From the NCBI GenBank assembly GCA_018136815.1, contig CM030935.1:2578192-2642191 (forward strand): DNA of 64,000 bases, in the 5' to 3' direction. The position numbers and the translations under genes are program-made. The stretch's first letter is position 1. Each line of letters starts with the position of its first letter. Below, one piece after another: positions 21,011-28,776 of this stretch. Source of the stretch: Isochrysis galbana (taxonomy: Eukaryota; Haptophyta; Isochrysidales; Isochrysidaceae). The notes below the pieces were generated by a model. It was not told the origin of the DNA. It saw nothing but the letters and a program-made list of their open reading frames with translations, and did not search any database.

Positions 21011-22000
21011 TCAGCTGTCCTGGCGCGTCACCGGTTGAGTATGAAGGAACTGTGCTAGCACATCCCTCACCGAAAGTATGGCAAGCAACGCTGGCGCTGC
21101 CGGGGGCTCGTCGGATTCTCCAAGTTCGAAGCTAGCATCAATCTCCTCTTCTTGCATAACGGGAAGGTGACGTATGCGCATCTCTGACATGAGGGCAAGG
21201 CACTGGATGGCTGGCGTGCTAACGCTTGCACTCACAAGGCCTGAGGCAGCAGTGCAGCAGCGAGATAAGTCGACGCGGCGCGGGTCAATTGTCTGGTTGA
21301 GGGCGGCGGCTGAACCAAGGAGCCGCATGTAGTCTCTCTCGGTGAAAATGCCGCAGGCCCGCCGGGAGGTGTCAACTGAAGGCCCGCCTGAGGGCACCAG
21401 AACCGAGCCAGCCCCCCATTGGCGCATCAGCTGCACCGCATCCGCCACTGAGGAGGAGGGCGGTGCCTCAATGCAAGACGGACGTGCGAGGCTCCCTAGA
21501 TTGATCGTGCGTGATCGAGCTCTGCAAAGCTCGACAGCAGTTACCTCTACCGCGGGAGCGGCCCTGTGTGAAGTGCTCGTCCAGTCCTGGACGATTGCAT
21601 GAGCGATATCACGCATGGAGAGCATGCCAACGGCTTGTCCATCGCGCACAACTGGCATGTGTCTGAAGCCGCCCGTCTGCATCCTCTCGAGGACAAAATC
21701 GAGAGAGTCTTCGACGTGCGCGTGTATCATCTCGTCGCGGCTGGTCATAACCTGGTTGACAAGCACGGAGGCGACGGGCATGTCGAAGTCGATCTTCTCA
21801 AGCACATCACGCTCCGTCAGGATGCCCACGTGCTCGGCATCCGCAGCTGGCCCCGCGACGAGGAGCGCACCGACTCGCTCTGAGTGCATGAGAGCGAGGG
21901 CTGCACCCACGTCGAGCGCGGGCGACACGCGCAGCACCGGAGAGCTCGCCCGCGCGAGGGCGCGCGCGCCGAGGGCCGAGACGCCTAGCGAGCGCAGCAT
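21011..22000 (-). CDS. Four-CBS-domain protein, probably organellar
   Basis: The ATG at 22000 gives 329 residues; the frame extends to 22012 only through a GTG. The N-terminus MLRSLGVSALGARALARASS is Arg/Ala/Ser-rich without acidic residues, as in mitochondrial targeting peptides. Four CBS motifs follow as two Bateman modules: VGALLVAG...VGILTERDVLEKI and MQTGGFRHMPVVRDGQAVGMLSMRDIAHAIV in the first, and WGAGSVLVPSGG...GIFTERDYMRLL and MRIRHLPVMQEEE...ILSVRDVLAQFL in the second. The T-E-R-D and S-x-R-D motifs fit adenosyl-ligand binding sites. Plant and algal organellar CBSX proteins of similar type regulate thioredoxins, but here the role is inferred only from domain content. No catalytic domain is fused. 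The CDS appears intronless. A TAGAGTAGTACTCCTA motif lies 55-72 bases upstream of the start. Confidence 0.8.
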   Translation of the reverse strand: MLRSLGVSALGARALARASSPVLRVSPALDVGAALALMHSERVGALLVAGPAADAEHVGILTERDVLEKIDFDMPVASVLVNQVMTSRDEMIHAHVEDSLDFVLERMQTGGFRHMPVVRDGQAVGMLSMRDIAHAIVQDWTSTSHRAAPAVEVTAVELCRARSRTINLGSLARPSCIEAPPSSSVADAVQLMRQWGAGSVLVPSGGPSVDTSRRACGIFTERDYMRLLGSAAALNQTIDPRRVDLSRCCTAASGLVSASVSTPAIQCLALMSEMRIRHLPVMQEEEIDASFELGESDEPPAAPALLAILSVRDVLAQFLHTQPVTRQDS

Positions 22001-22054
22001 GCCCGCCCGCACGGCCGAGACCTGAGAGGACCGACCCTGACGTCTGAAACTCTT

Positions 22055-22072
22055 GTAGAGTAGTACTCCTAC
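22055..22072. promoter_or_regulatory. GTAGAGTAGTACTCCTAC motif upstream of CBS gene
   Basis: GTAGAGTAGTACTCCTAC is partly palindromic and lies 55-72 bases before the minus-strand ATG at 22000. It belongs to the same motif class found at 15544, 30636, 56420 and 56499. Confidence 0.45.
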
Positions 22073-22287
22073 ATAGATGAGGAGCTAGTCGCTGAAAGGC
22101 TCGACGTTGAGAATTCTAGTCTGGTAGGAGCCACATCTTTACCCCGGACGAGCTGTCTGAATGATTTTGTAGTAGAGTGCAGCTCTTAGTCCAGTGGGGA
22201 TTTAATTGCATCCTCACGTGTGTCTCGATCCCTCGCCGTCGCTAGACTCATGCTACAGCTCCTCACGTAGGAGTGTACGCGCTGTAC

Positions 22288-22350
22288 TAAAGTGTCGTTC
22301 CGTCAATCATGGATCATGGGACATCAATCGAATGGAGCCATCAAATGTCC
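22288..22350 (+). repeat. GTTCCGTCAA...AAATGTCCATAG dispersed motif, copy 1
   Basis: A stretch of about 60 bases containing TGTCGTTCCGTCAA, ATGGGACAT and CATCAAATGTCCATAG is shared with 58711-58765 and, in reverse, 36081-36141. It contains the inverted pair GGACAT/ATGTCC. It looks like the end of a DNA transposon, but no partner end was found. Confidence 0.55.
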
Positions 22351-22517
22351 ATAGTAATTTATACAACAATAATCACATGATGGCTACGGCGTGCGCTTTC
22401 GGGTTGGCTAATTTTGGCATTCCCTGATAATTACACCACGGAGCGCGCGTACCAAAGCTGATCATGATACCCAGGGTATAAACATGCAGTATAAGAGAGA
22501 TATCTTCACGAGGCACG

Positions 22518-23037
22518 TGTGATGAGTTGCAATCAGCAATCACTTGCAATCACCTATGTGCACGCCGTGCATGCGCACGGCGCGATGTGCATCGGTTCCC
22601 CCGCGGGGACGCCGTGCGTGCGCATGCGGACTTTTTTCTCTCCGCTCGATCACGCGCTGGTCGATCGCGCGCAGATGCAACGCCATCGTACCTGTGGTTT
22701 ATGGCGCCATGCCAACGCCCACCGCCGCGACAATCTTCGTATTGCCGGTCGCGATATCGCTCATCGCGATCTCATCGCGATACTGCCCATCACGATACTG
22801 CCCGTCGCGATACTGCCCGTCGCGATAGCGCCCATCGACATACGACCTGTCACCGTACGGCCCGCCGACATGATCCGCACTCAGGAAGTGGAAATCGCGC
22901 TACGCCGGGGGGAGCAAGCCGAGAATGATCGGGCAAAGCGGGCAAGGGCGCGTGCGGCTCGGCTGGCTGCGCGTGAGGAGCGACGCGGCAGCCGCGAGCA
23001 AGGATCGGAGAAGCGCCGGCGCTCCGCACGCTCTTAG
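22518..23037 (+). CDS. Uncertain ORF with basic, charged C-terminus
   Basis: The frame ends in RTQEVEIALRRGEQAEN followed by an Arg/Ala/Glu-rich coiled-coil-like tail ending KRRRSARS. Its middle contains short tandem repeats (GCGATACTGCCCGTC units near 22770-22835), giving ILPVAILPVAI. The first 40 codons overlap a GC-rich hairpin repeat shared with 58880-58950, so the N-terminus is probably not genuine. It may be a 3' exon or a fossil of a mobile-element gene. Confidence 0.25.
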
Positions 23038-23066
23038 TGCCCTAGCGCGTTCGCTTTCGTGGTGGT

Positions 23067-23603
23067 GTGCGGCGGGCGCCGTATGATCCTTCGCGTGGAG
23101 TGTTGTCGTTGAGTTCAGACGCCCCGAGCGCGCGGCAGGGTGGCACTGGGTCGGATGATGACTCTGATGCGGCTGACGGCGACAGTGCGAGTCCCGTGCG
23201 TGCGCGTAGGCGGCTGGTGCAATTGTCCGGATCTTTCACTCTTAGGGACATGTGGGGAGAGAAGCAAAAGAGGCAGCAAGAGGCAGCAAAGGTAGAGGAT
23301 GCAGCTCAAAGAAAGAAGGCCGCGCGGCTGGAGAAGCGCGCCGAAGATGAGGAGCGGTCTCGTGTTCGGCGTGACGCCTTCGTAGCGTGCAAGGATGTGT
23401 GCATGTGTGCGATTGTTCCGTGTCCGTGGGAGGGGTTCATGTTATGTGACAACTGTGGGAACTTGAAGAAAGGGTGGTGCAAGAAGAGAGAGTGTGTGAA
23501 GTGGCGCAAGAGTCCCGTTTCAGTGGCTAGTGCCCTCGTTGTGGGCCTTGAGAGTGGTGTTTGTGCCTCCGGCGCCGCCTCCGACGTTGGGGCCTGTCCA
23601 TGA
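23067..23603 (+). CDS. Uncertain Cys-rich ORF (possible 3' exon or mobile-element gene)
   Basis: The frame opens from a GTG; the first in-frame ATG (RDMWGEK) is far inside, so this is more likely an exon or a fragment than a complete gene. It encodes an acidic Ser/Asp region (GGTGSDDDSDAADGDS), a charged helix (EKQKRQQEAAKVEDAAQRKK) and a cysteine cluster (CKDVCMCAIVPC, CDNCGNLKKGWCKKREC). The cluster could bind zinc. No family is recognised. The next 150 bases downstream hold no signal. Confidence 0.35.
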   Translation: MRRAPYDPSRGVLSLSSDAPSARQGGTGSDDDSDAADGDSASPVRARRRLVQLSGSFTLRDMWGEKQKRQQEAAKVEDAAQRKKAARLEKRAEDEERSRVRRDAFVACKDVCMCAIVPCPWEGFMLCDNCGNLKKGWCKKRECVKWRKSPVSVASALVVGLESGVCASGAASDVGACP

Positions 23604-23783
23604 GGCTCCTGGTTCCGTGCGCGTGCGTATGTAAAATGTCATTGTGAGTCACCATGTGCATCAATCAGAAAAAAAGCACATGTCGGCGCACAGCATGCCT
23701 AGGGGCATCTTTTATCCAGTGGCAGCCACCTCTAGTTGTCAACGGGCCGATTTTCATTTTCACCCATGGAAATGGGGCATGCC

Positions 23784-24643
23784 AACCTCATTTTTATAAG
23801 TAGGAGGCCAATGGGGGCCTCGCGCCCCCCTCTCTCCATCGCAGACACCCCCTGGGTGGGCCTGCACAACCAACCTCAGCCCCTGCCTGCTGGCAGGGGC
23901 TGAGCTGACACCAATCTGGCCCAGGCCTTCGCCGAGCGCGCGCCGCGCGCCGCACGCACTCGCCTGCACTGGCCCTCGCTCGTACTGACCCCCCCCTCAC
24001 CACTGAGCCACAGACCACCGAGGCCGCCAGGAGGGCACCCAGGGCCAGCGAGGCGAGCGAGGGAGAGGCAGGAGAGGCCAGGGGCACTGCCCCAGCCTCC
24101 ACTGCCCCCTGAGCTGCCCTGGCTGGCCCTCTGGGGGGCCCCGAGGGGCCCCCCAGAAGGGGGCCATGGCGCGCGACATGCAGCACACGCCCGTAGGAGA
24201 ACGAAGAGAACGACGGGAAAAGAACGACAAAAAAAAGGCACGATCCAGCTCGAGAATAGGTAAGAGAACCGCCTGTTTACGGTATATCAACGGGAGGACA
24301 CCCCGCGCGGCAAGCGAACACCGCGAAAGTGCGGCAGCGGACGAAGAAAGGCCGAAGGGCGGGGGCCGAGACCCCCCGGGGACAATATAAGATAGTTCAG
24401 AAGGCGTTTTACGTTTGTCTGCCACAGGAACACCCAGCAACAGGTCTGCCCCAGCCCGCCCCTTGCGCTTGGCCTGTCGTAGTGCACGCGGCCCCCCCCC
24501 CGATACCAAAGACAAAGGAATGAAGGGGGTAGTGTAAAGGGAGTGAGTGTTCTGGGGTATAGGCGATGGCGTGAGTCGGTACCGTGAGTGCGTGGTCTTT
24601 ATAGCTAGCGGTAGTAGCCTGAATCTTCAGATGTTTTTTTTTA
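23784..24643 (+). mobile_element. Retroposon subfamily C, copy 2, with 15-bp target duplication
   Basis: The element is flanked by perfect 15-bp direct repeats GAAATGGGGCATGCC at 23769-23783 and 24644-24658. It starts near TTTTTATAAGTAGG, followed by CAATGGGGGCCTCGCG. It ends in GAATCTTCAGATGTTTTTTT, so one end is a T-run in this orientation. The body is shared with 41251-42527 and in part with 12126-12833 and 20480-20640. Target duplication of this length plus a simple-sequence tail is typical of target-primed retroposition by LINE machinery. No reverse transcriptase is encoded. The orientation of the RNA is not settled. Confidence 0.88.
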
Positions 24644-24699
24644 GAAATGGGGCATGCCCATGAAGCGGCAGCCTCTAGTTCAAAACCAAAGCCAAAGCT

Positions 24700-24870
24700 A
24701 TTCATCTACATCTACTTATGGCCAGCCCATCGCTCTGACCAACCGGAGCCACCTGATGGCGGTGGGGGGGAGGGCCGGGAGAGTGGGGGTGTAGAAAATT
24801 TTTGCTGCGTTGAAGTAGTGAGTCCACGGCCGCGTGTGCGGTGTGAATATTAAAAGGTTTAATTTAAGTT
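24700..24870 (+). mobile_element. Short retroposon fragment with B-type tail
   Basis: CCTGATGGCGGTGGGGGGGA, GAGTGGGGGTGTAGAAA and CACGGCCGCGTGTGCGGTGT followed by ATTAAAAGGTTT reproduce the B end seen at 20740-20850 and, reversed, at 36320-36450. The left part is truncated. Confidence 0.6.
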
Positions 24871-25049
24871 AGTACTTTCGACTATCGTCTTGCCCATCCC
24901 CCTTGAGCTAGCCATCTTCAAGCAAAGCAAGACCTCCCACTTCCCCACGCTCATGACCGAATGAACACTACAGTGCACATTTGCCAACAGACTAGAGCGC
25001 TCGCTCCCCGTGGAGAGTCGGCTTGTGCGAACTCTGACAGTACATCTGC

Positions 25050-26180
25050 CTACAACTCCGCCACCTCAGCGTTGTACCACGGAGTGTCAGCATCGCCGAG
25101 AATGAACAAGAGGTGGGACCCCTCGAGCCATCCCGCATCCAAGACGTACAGCCGGGCAAGTTCAGCTAGCGCGAGGAGTGCGACTAGCATGACGCCGCGG
25201 CTGATGATCCATGAGGCGAACAGCCAGCTGGCATCGCGAGCGTTCCCTTGGACTGCATGACTAGCAGCCGAATCCATTGGTTGCACATTTAAAGGCGAAG
25301 AATAAGGAGTGGGCTCTGGTTGCGGCTCTTTCTCGGGCGTGCTGGAAGTGACTGCTGGTTGTACAGCCTGCGCCTGCTCACGCTGTGCGGCAAGAGCTTG
25401 CGTTTGATAGTCATGCAGCACATCCATTCGCTTGCGGATTGAGTCCAGCCCATCTTCTCCCTTGAGTGAGTCCATTTGTGAGCGAAGCTCCGTGAGCTGC
25501 TCTGTGATACTCTTTGTTGCTTCAGCCAGATCGTGGGCAAGCGCTCCTGTAGCGGCGGCGGCTCCAAATGGTAGGAGATCACCATCCTCTTCATCGCTGT
25601 AGTGTGAAAAGCCCATCGCATTCTCATTCGCAGCAGAGAAGACGTCACCTGTCCGCGTTGGTGGTGGGCGGCTCACAGCTGGCGACGCACTGTAGATGGA
25701 TGAACACGAGCGAAATGTCGACGCCGCAGATACAGCATTCGCCATGGTCAGAGATCGGCGAGTGGGCGTCACTGAACGCCGGGTGGGCGTAGCGCATCTG
25801 CAGGTGGGCGTTACAGACCGACGTGTGGGGGTGCCCCAAACAGGAGTGCCAACGGACGAGGTCATGCTCGGCGTATCGATGCACGTCTGCTCGGTACGAG
25901 CGTACGCTCCCTCTTCAAGGCCAGGTACTACCTCTGTCAGATACCGGCGGATAAGACGGCTGAGTCGCTCCTGCTTTGCCGTACCAAGTTGGTGCTTGTG
26001 TGCAAAGGCGGCCGCGAGAAGGTCGGGGTCATCCACGGCCGCTCCGTGCAGCCCGATCCGATCCGTCTTGCCCTCGGCAAGCGCGACCTCGAGGTAGATG
26101 AGCGGCGGGGCTAAGAGGTCGACCTTTTGCGCGGCAGGCGGCGTCGCGCACCTCTCGGCTGTCTGGGGCGCTGCCCACAT
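25050..26180 (-). CDS. Coiled-coil protein with C-terminal membrane anchor
   Basis: ATG at 26180; 376 residues, no intron needed. Residues about 30-88 (LIYLEVALAEGKTDRIGLHG...AFAHKHQLGTAKQERLSRLIRRYL) form a compact domain. It resembles, from memory, an N-terminal module found in many protist cytoskeletal or ciliary proteins, with an L-V-L-EGK--RI pattern. Then comes a run of near-repeats VTPTRRSVTPTCRCATPTRR at about 125-150, encoded by a short tandem repeat near 25755-25850 and possibly phosphorylated. An acidic/hydrophobic linker follows, then a coiled coil at about 215-275 (SITEQLTELRSQMDSLKGED). The C-terminus carries one hydrophobic segment (RGVMLVALLALAELARLYVL) followed by about 35 residues, which suggests tail anchoring. 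The function is unknown. Confidence 0.6.
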   Translation of the reverse strand: MWAAPQTAERCATPPAAQKVDLLAPPLIYLEVALAEGKTDRIGLHGAAVDDPDLLAAAFAHKHQLGTAKQERLSRLIRRYLTEVVPGLEEGAYARTEQTCIDTPSMTSSVGTPVWGTPTRRSVTPTCRCATPTRRSVTPTRRSLTMANAVSAASTFRSCSSIYSASPAVSRPPPTRTGDVFSAANENAMGFSHYSDEEDGDLLPFGAAAATGALAHDLAEATKSITEQLTELRSQMDSLKGEDGLDSIRKRMDVLHDYQTQALAAQREQAQAVQPAVTSSTPEKEPQPEPTPYSSPLNVQPMDSAASHAVQGNARDASWLFASWIISRGVMLVALLALAELARLYVLDAGWLEGSHLLFILGDADTPWYNAEVAEL

Positions 26181-26605
26181 CCTCGTCGCGAGAGGGGCTC
26201 GCGACTTGCGAGATGATGGAGAGGAGGGGGCGCGCCGGCCGCCGCCGGAGGCGAAAAAACGATTTGCAGGACTCTACTAGATAAAAGGAATGAACGCCGC
26301 CGTCCGCTGCTTGTCGCCCCTTGTTCATGTTTCCGTGTGTGCACTTTTCTATGGGTCTTCCGTCTCTAGGCCGGCTGCACTCCAACTGAAGCCTGGCGGG
26401 GCCTAGAGTAATTATGTTGTGCTAGGGCCATAAGCCAAGCTCCACCCTTAGAAACAAGGGGGCGAAAGGGGATGGTGGCGGGTAGGCTTTAGCGCATAGT
26501 AGTGTGTGTGTGTGTTGGGCCGAGGCGAGCGGCGCGCGGCGGCGCGCGGTGGCGAGCAAAGAGAGCGAAGCGACGCTCCCCTTCCCCTTCCCCCGCGGGG
26601 GGCGA
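26181..26605. other. Upstream region of the coiled-coil gene
   Basis: It includes a short GT repeat near 26502-26517 and GGCGCGCGGCGGCGCGCGGT at about 26531-26550. No gene was recognised. Confidence 0.4.
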
Positions 26606-26609
26606 AGTT

Positions 26610-27010
26610 AGGGGTCAGTAGAAATTATATACCTAAAAAGCCGGGAGGGGCGTGACAAAAAAAGGGAACCTCGAGTTGCACCCTCTTGTGGCCCTATGCG
26701 CTGCCAGTTTATGTTGGATTGCGTTAGCGGGGTGTAGATTCGATCTATGCGTGTGTGTATGGTCCTTGAGAGCCTCGTGAAACCGCTGCACGTGAAGCCG
26801 TTTACCAGCCGGTGCGCGTCGATGTATCCCATCGAGTTTATCGCTGCCCTCCATCTGGGGCCGTGCGTATTACCGTAGGTGTAATTGTCGTCTTTGCTTT
26901 TGGTGTCTATATCTACGTCTTCGACGCAGTTGAAGTCCCCCCCATTAAGGAGTCTTGGTCTTGACCCAACTGGCTATCTCTCAATCTGTCGATTTGCGCC
27001 GCTCTTTCTG
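26610..27010 (-). pseudogene. LINE endonuclease (EEP/APE) fragment
   Basis: On the minus strand the frame reads GGDFNCV, followed by an acidic linker, NYTYGNTHGPRWRAA, GYIDAHR, FTCSG, and TRIDRIY with a short C-terminal extension. GDFN, the L/I-D-x-x-R helix and R-IDRIY are the hallmark motifs of the C-terminal half of the AP-like endonuclease of non-LTR retrotransposons. The N-terminal half is missing and a frameshift lies just before GDFN. It sits next to a reverse-transcriptase fragment in the opposite orientation, so the locus is rearranged. Confidence 0.75.
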
Positions 27011-27079
27011 CTGGCGAGGCGCTTAGGTATATTGATGCTATTTCTATTTCTTTTGTATATATGTCCCCCTGGGCGCGCC

Positions 27080-27372
27080 GGAGGCCCTTAAACCATTTTG
27101 GTCAAGACTAGCGGATAAGATCGACGGAAGAGTCGCCAAACTAGCACCGGCTACAAACTACATGACGACTTTCGGACGAACGTCAGTGGCAAACTTCATG
27201 ATATACGGGATGCCCAGATACTGGTTGCAAACATTGGCCGCCCCTAAGTGGTTTCACTCACGGGTACAAAGAGCGGTAGATGCCGTCCTCTGGAATAGCC
27301 CATACACAAATAAACAAAATAAATGGATAAAACACCCATGCTACGTCACATCGCACGAGAAAAGAGAAAAGC
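27080..27372 (+). pseudogene. LINE reverse transcriptase thumb/connection fragment
   Basis: The plus frames read KPFW-RLADKIDGRVAKLAP, YMTTFGRTSVANFMIYGMPR, YWLQTLAAPKWFHSRV and RAVDAVLWNSPYTN. These align closely with the LINE frame at 52318-52620. The pattern K---W-----S--GR----N----P-YW-Q----P is the segment after the reverse transcriptase palm in plant-type and algal LINEs. The copy is truncated at both ends and joins directly to another repeat at about 27373. Confidence 0.75.
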
Positions 27373-27617
27373 GCGATTAGGACGCTGGGGTTGGGGCTCC
27401 TGGATTGGTCGGCGGTTCTGCGTTGTGAGCTGTCCAACTGCATTTGGGGCCGTGTGTCGGGTCGTGGCCCGCGGGTACCTGGGCTGGCGTGGCTCCGGCT
27501 GGAGGTCGCTGCGGCTGCAGGGCGTCAGTCATGGCTTGGTCAGCCAGCGCGGCGGGGGGGGCGGAGAGAGAGGAGGGGAGCGGGGCGCGCTCCATGACCC
27601 TATCGTTATAACGATAG
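27373..27617. repeat. Dispersed repeat F ending in palindrome CTATCGTTATAACGATAG
   Basis: The block containing CGCGGGTACCTGG, GGCGGGG...GGAGGGGAG and GGCGCGCTCCATGACC is shared with 53484-53704. It ends with the perfect 18-bp palindrome CTATCGTTATAACGATAG at 27600-27617; the other copy has one asymmetric position pair. The same sequence class was the insertion target of the retroposon at 32814. Confidence 0.6.
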
Positions 27618-28087
27618 TTGTCGGTCACCGCACCTACGAGGAGATCCGCAGCCCAGCCCTCAAGTTCTGCGAACACATGGAGGAGGGCATGAGCGGCGCC
27701 ATCCTGGCGATGCTGCTCGTCACAGCCTCCGGCATGGGCCGTGGATGTGGAGACTTCCGCGTGGATCTGGCCAAGGAACGCTACCCGTCGATGTGGGCAC
27801 TCATCGAGCCATACATGGGCCGTTGGTGCAAGGCAAAGCTCATGCTCGTCGGCGACTACTCCGACGAGTACGACAGGATCCCAAAGACCAAATACATTGG
27901 AGACGAGGCCGCCGTCGCGTACCTCTGCATGGAATACATCACGGCGGTCGCGTACGCTGAAACGAGTCCCATGGTGCAAGTGCGCCGAGCAGCTGGCAAA
28001 CTCTACATGGAGAACAAGAAGGCCGTCCTCGCACGCATCACGGACCTCGCCACCCAAGATCAGCCAAGCGACATCGTCGCCTGCTAG
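27618..28087 (+). CDS. Unknown gene fragment, 5' end lost in repeat
   Basis: The frame is open from within repeat F, and its coding-like part begins just after the palindrome. It reads RTYEEIRSPALKFCEHMEEG, MSGAILAMLLVTASGMG, DFRVDLAKERYPSMWALIEP, then KLMLVGDYSDEYDRIPKTKY and MEYITAVAYAETSPMVQVRR, and ends at a stop at 28085-28087. Composition and reading are protein-like, with a hydrophobic helix followed by acidic and aromatic segments, but no family is recognised. A second copy of the part around SMWALIEP begins at the very end of the window (63968-64000), so this is a repeated gene or mobile-element protein. The true start is not visible, and an upstream exon may have been replaced by the repeat. 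Confidence 0.45.
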
Positions 28088-28776
28088 GACATCGACAATA
28101 GGATCGAGGATGAGGGGTGTGAGAAAAAGACGAAAAAGATGAAAACTCAGCCTGCGTAGCTGGGGGTTACCGTGTGTATGTGTGTGGGGGGGGAAGTTGC
28201 TATGCGCACGCGCCGCGTCCTTGTATGTGTCGTGATTAGCTTTTGTACTCATCTTCGTAATAAACTGGAGGAATTGTTATTCCTACCTAAAAAGAAAACA
28301 AGCGTTCTGAGCAAAAAAAAATTATCACCTGGCTGTCTTTTGACGGAACGCGACTTCCATGGGACTAGGGGGCAGCCTGCGGCGGGGGGGCCTGAGGAGG
28401 GGGGAGGGGAGAGTCGCGCCGGCGCGCTCCATCGCAACCAAATATAAAGTTAGTTGAGGAGAGTAATATTAGATTACTGTGTATTTGCGCCGCAGGTTCT
28501 CTTTTCTCTATTACTCGATCGAAAGCCAATGTCAAAATGTTATCCCCCATCACCATCACCGCGGCCGCCCATTCAGCTTTCAACTTCCTCAACTGACCGT
28601 GAGCATCCTCAGCGTTGACACGTCGACACCGCCCTGTTGACTTTGACCCGGACGCCCTTCATCACCCCCGTCACGTATACTACGTGCATTTATGGAAATC
28701 AGGAGGACTTGGGCGATAGCACACAAAACTCCTGCGTCAAGCCTCACACAAGCCACCCAACACCAGAAGTCATTTC
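28088..28776. other. Intergenic with a shared 21-bp transposon-like end
   Basis: TTTTGACGGAACGCGACTTC at about 28337-28356 recurs at about 60488-60507 and, in reverse, at 35528-35547. The segment 28395-28455 resembles repeat F and the CAACCA-ATATAAAGTTA sequence at 33697-33716. No gene is called. Confidence 0.4.
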
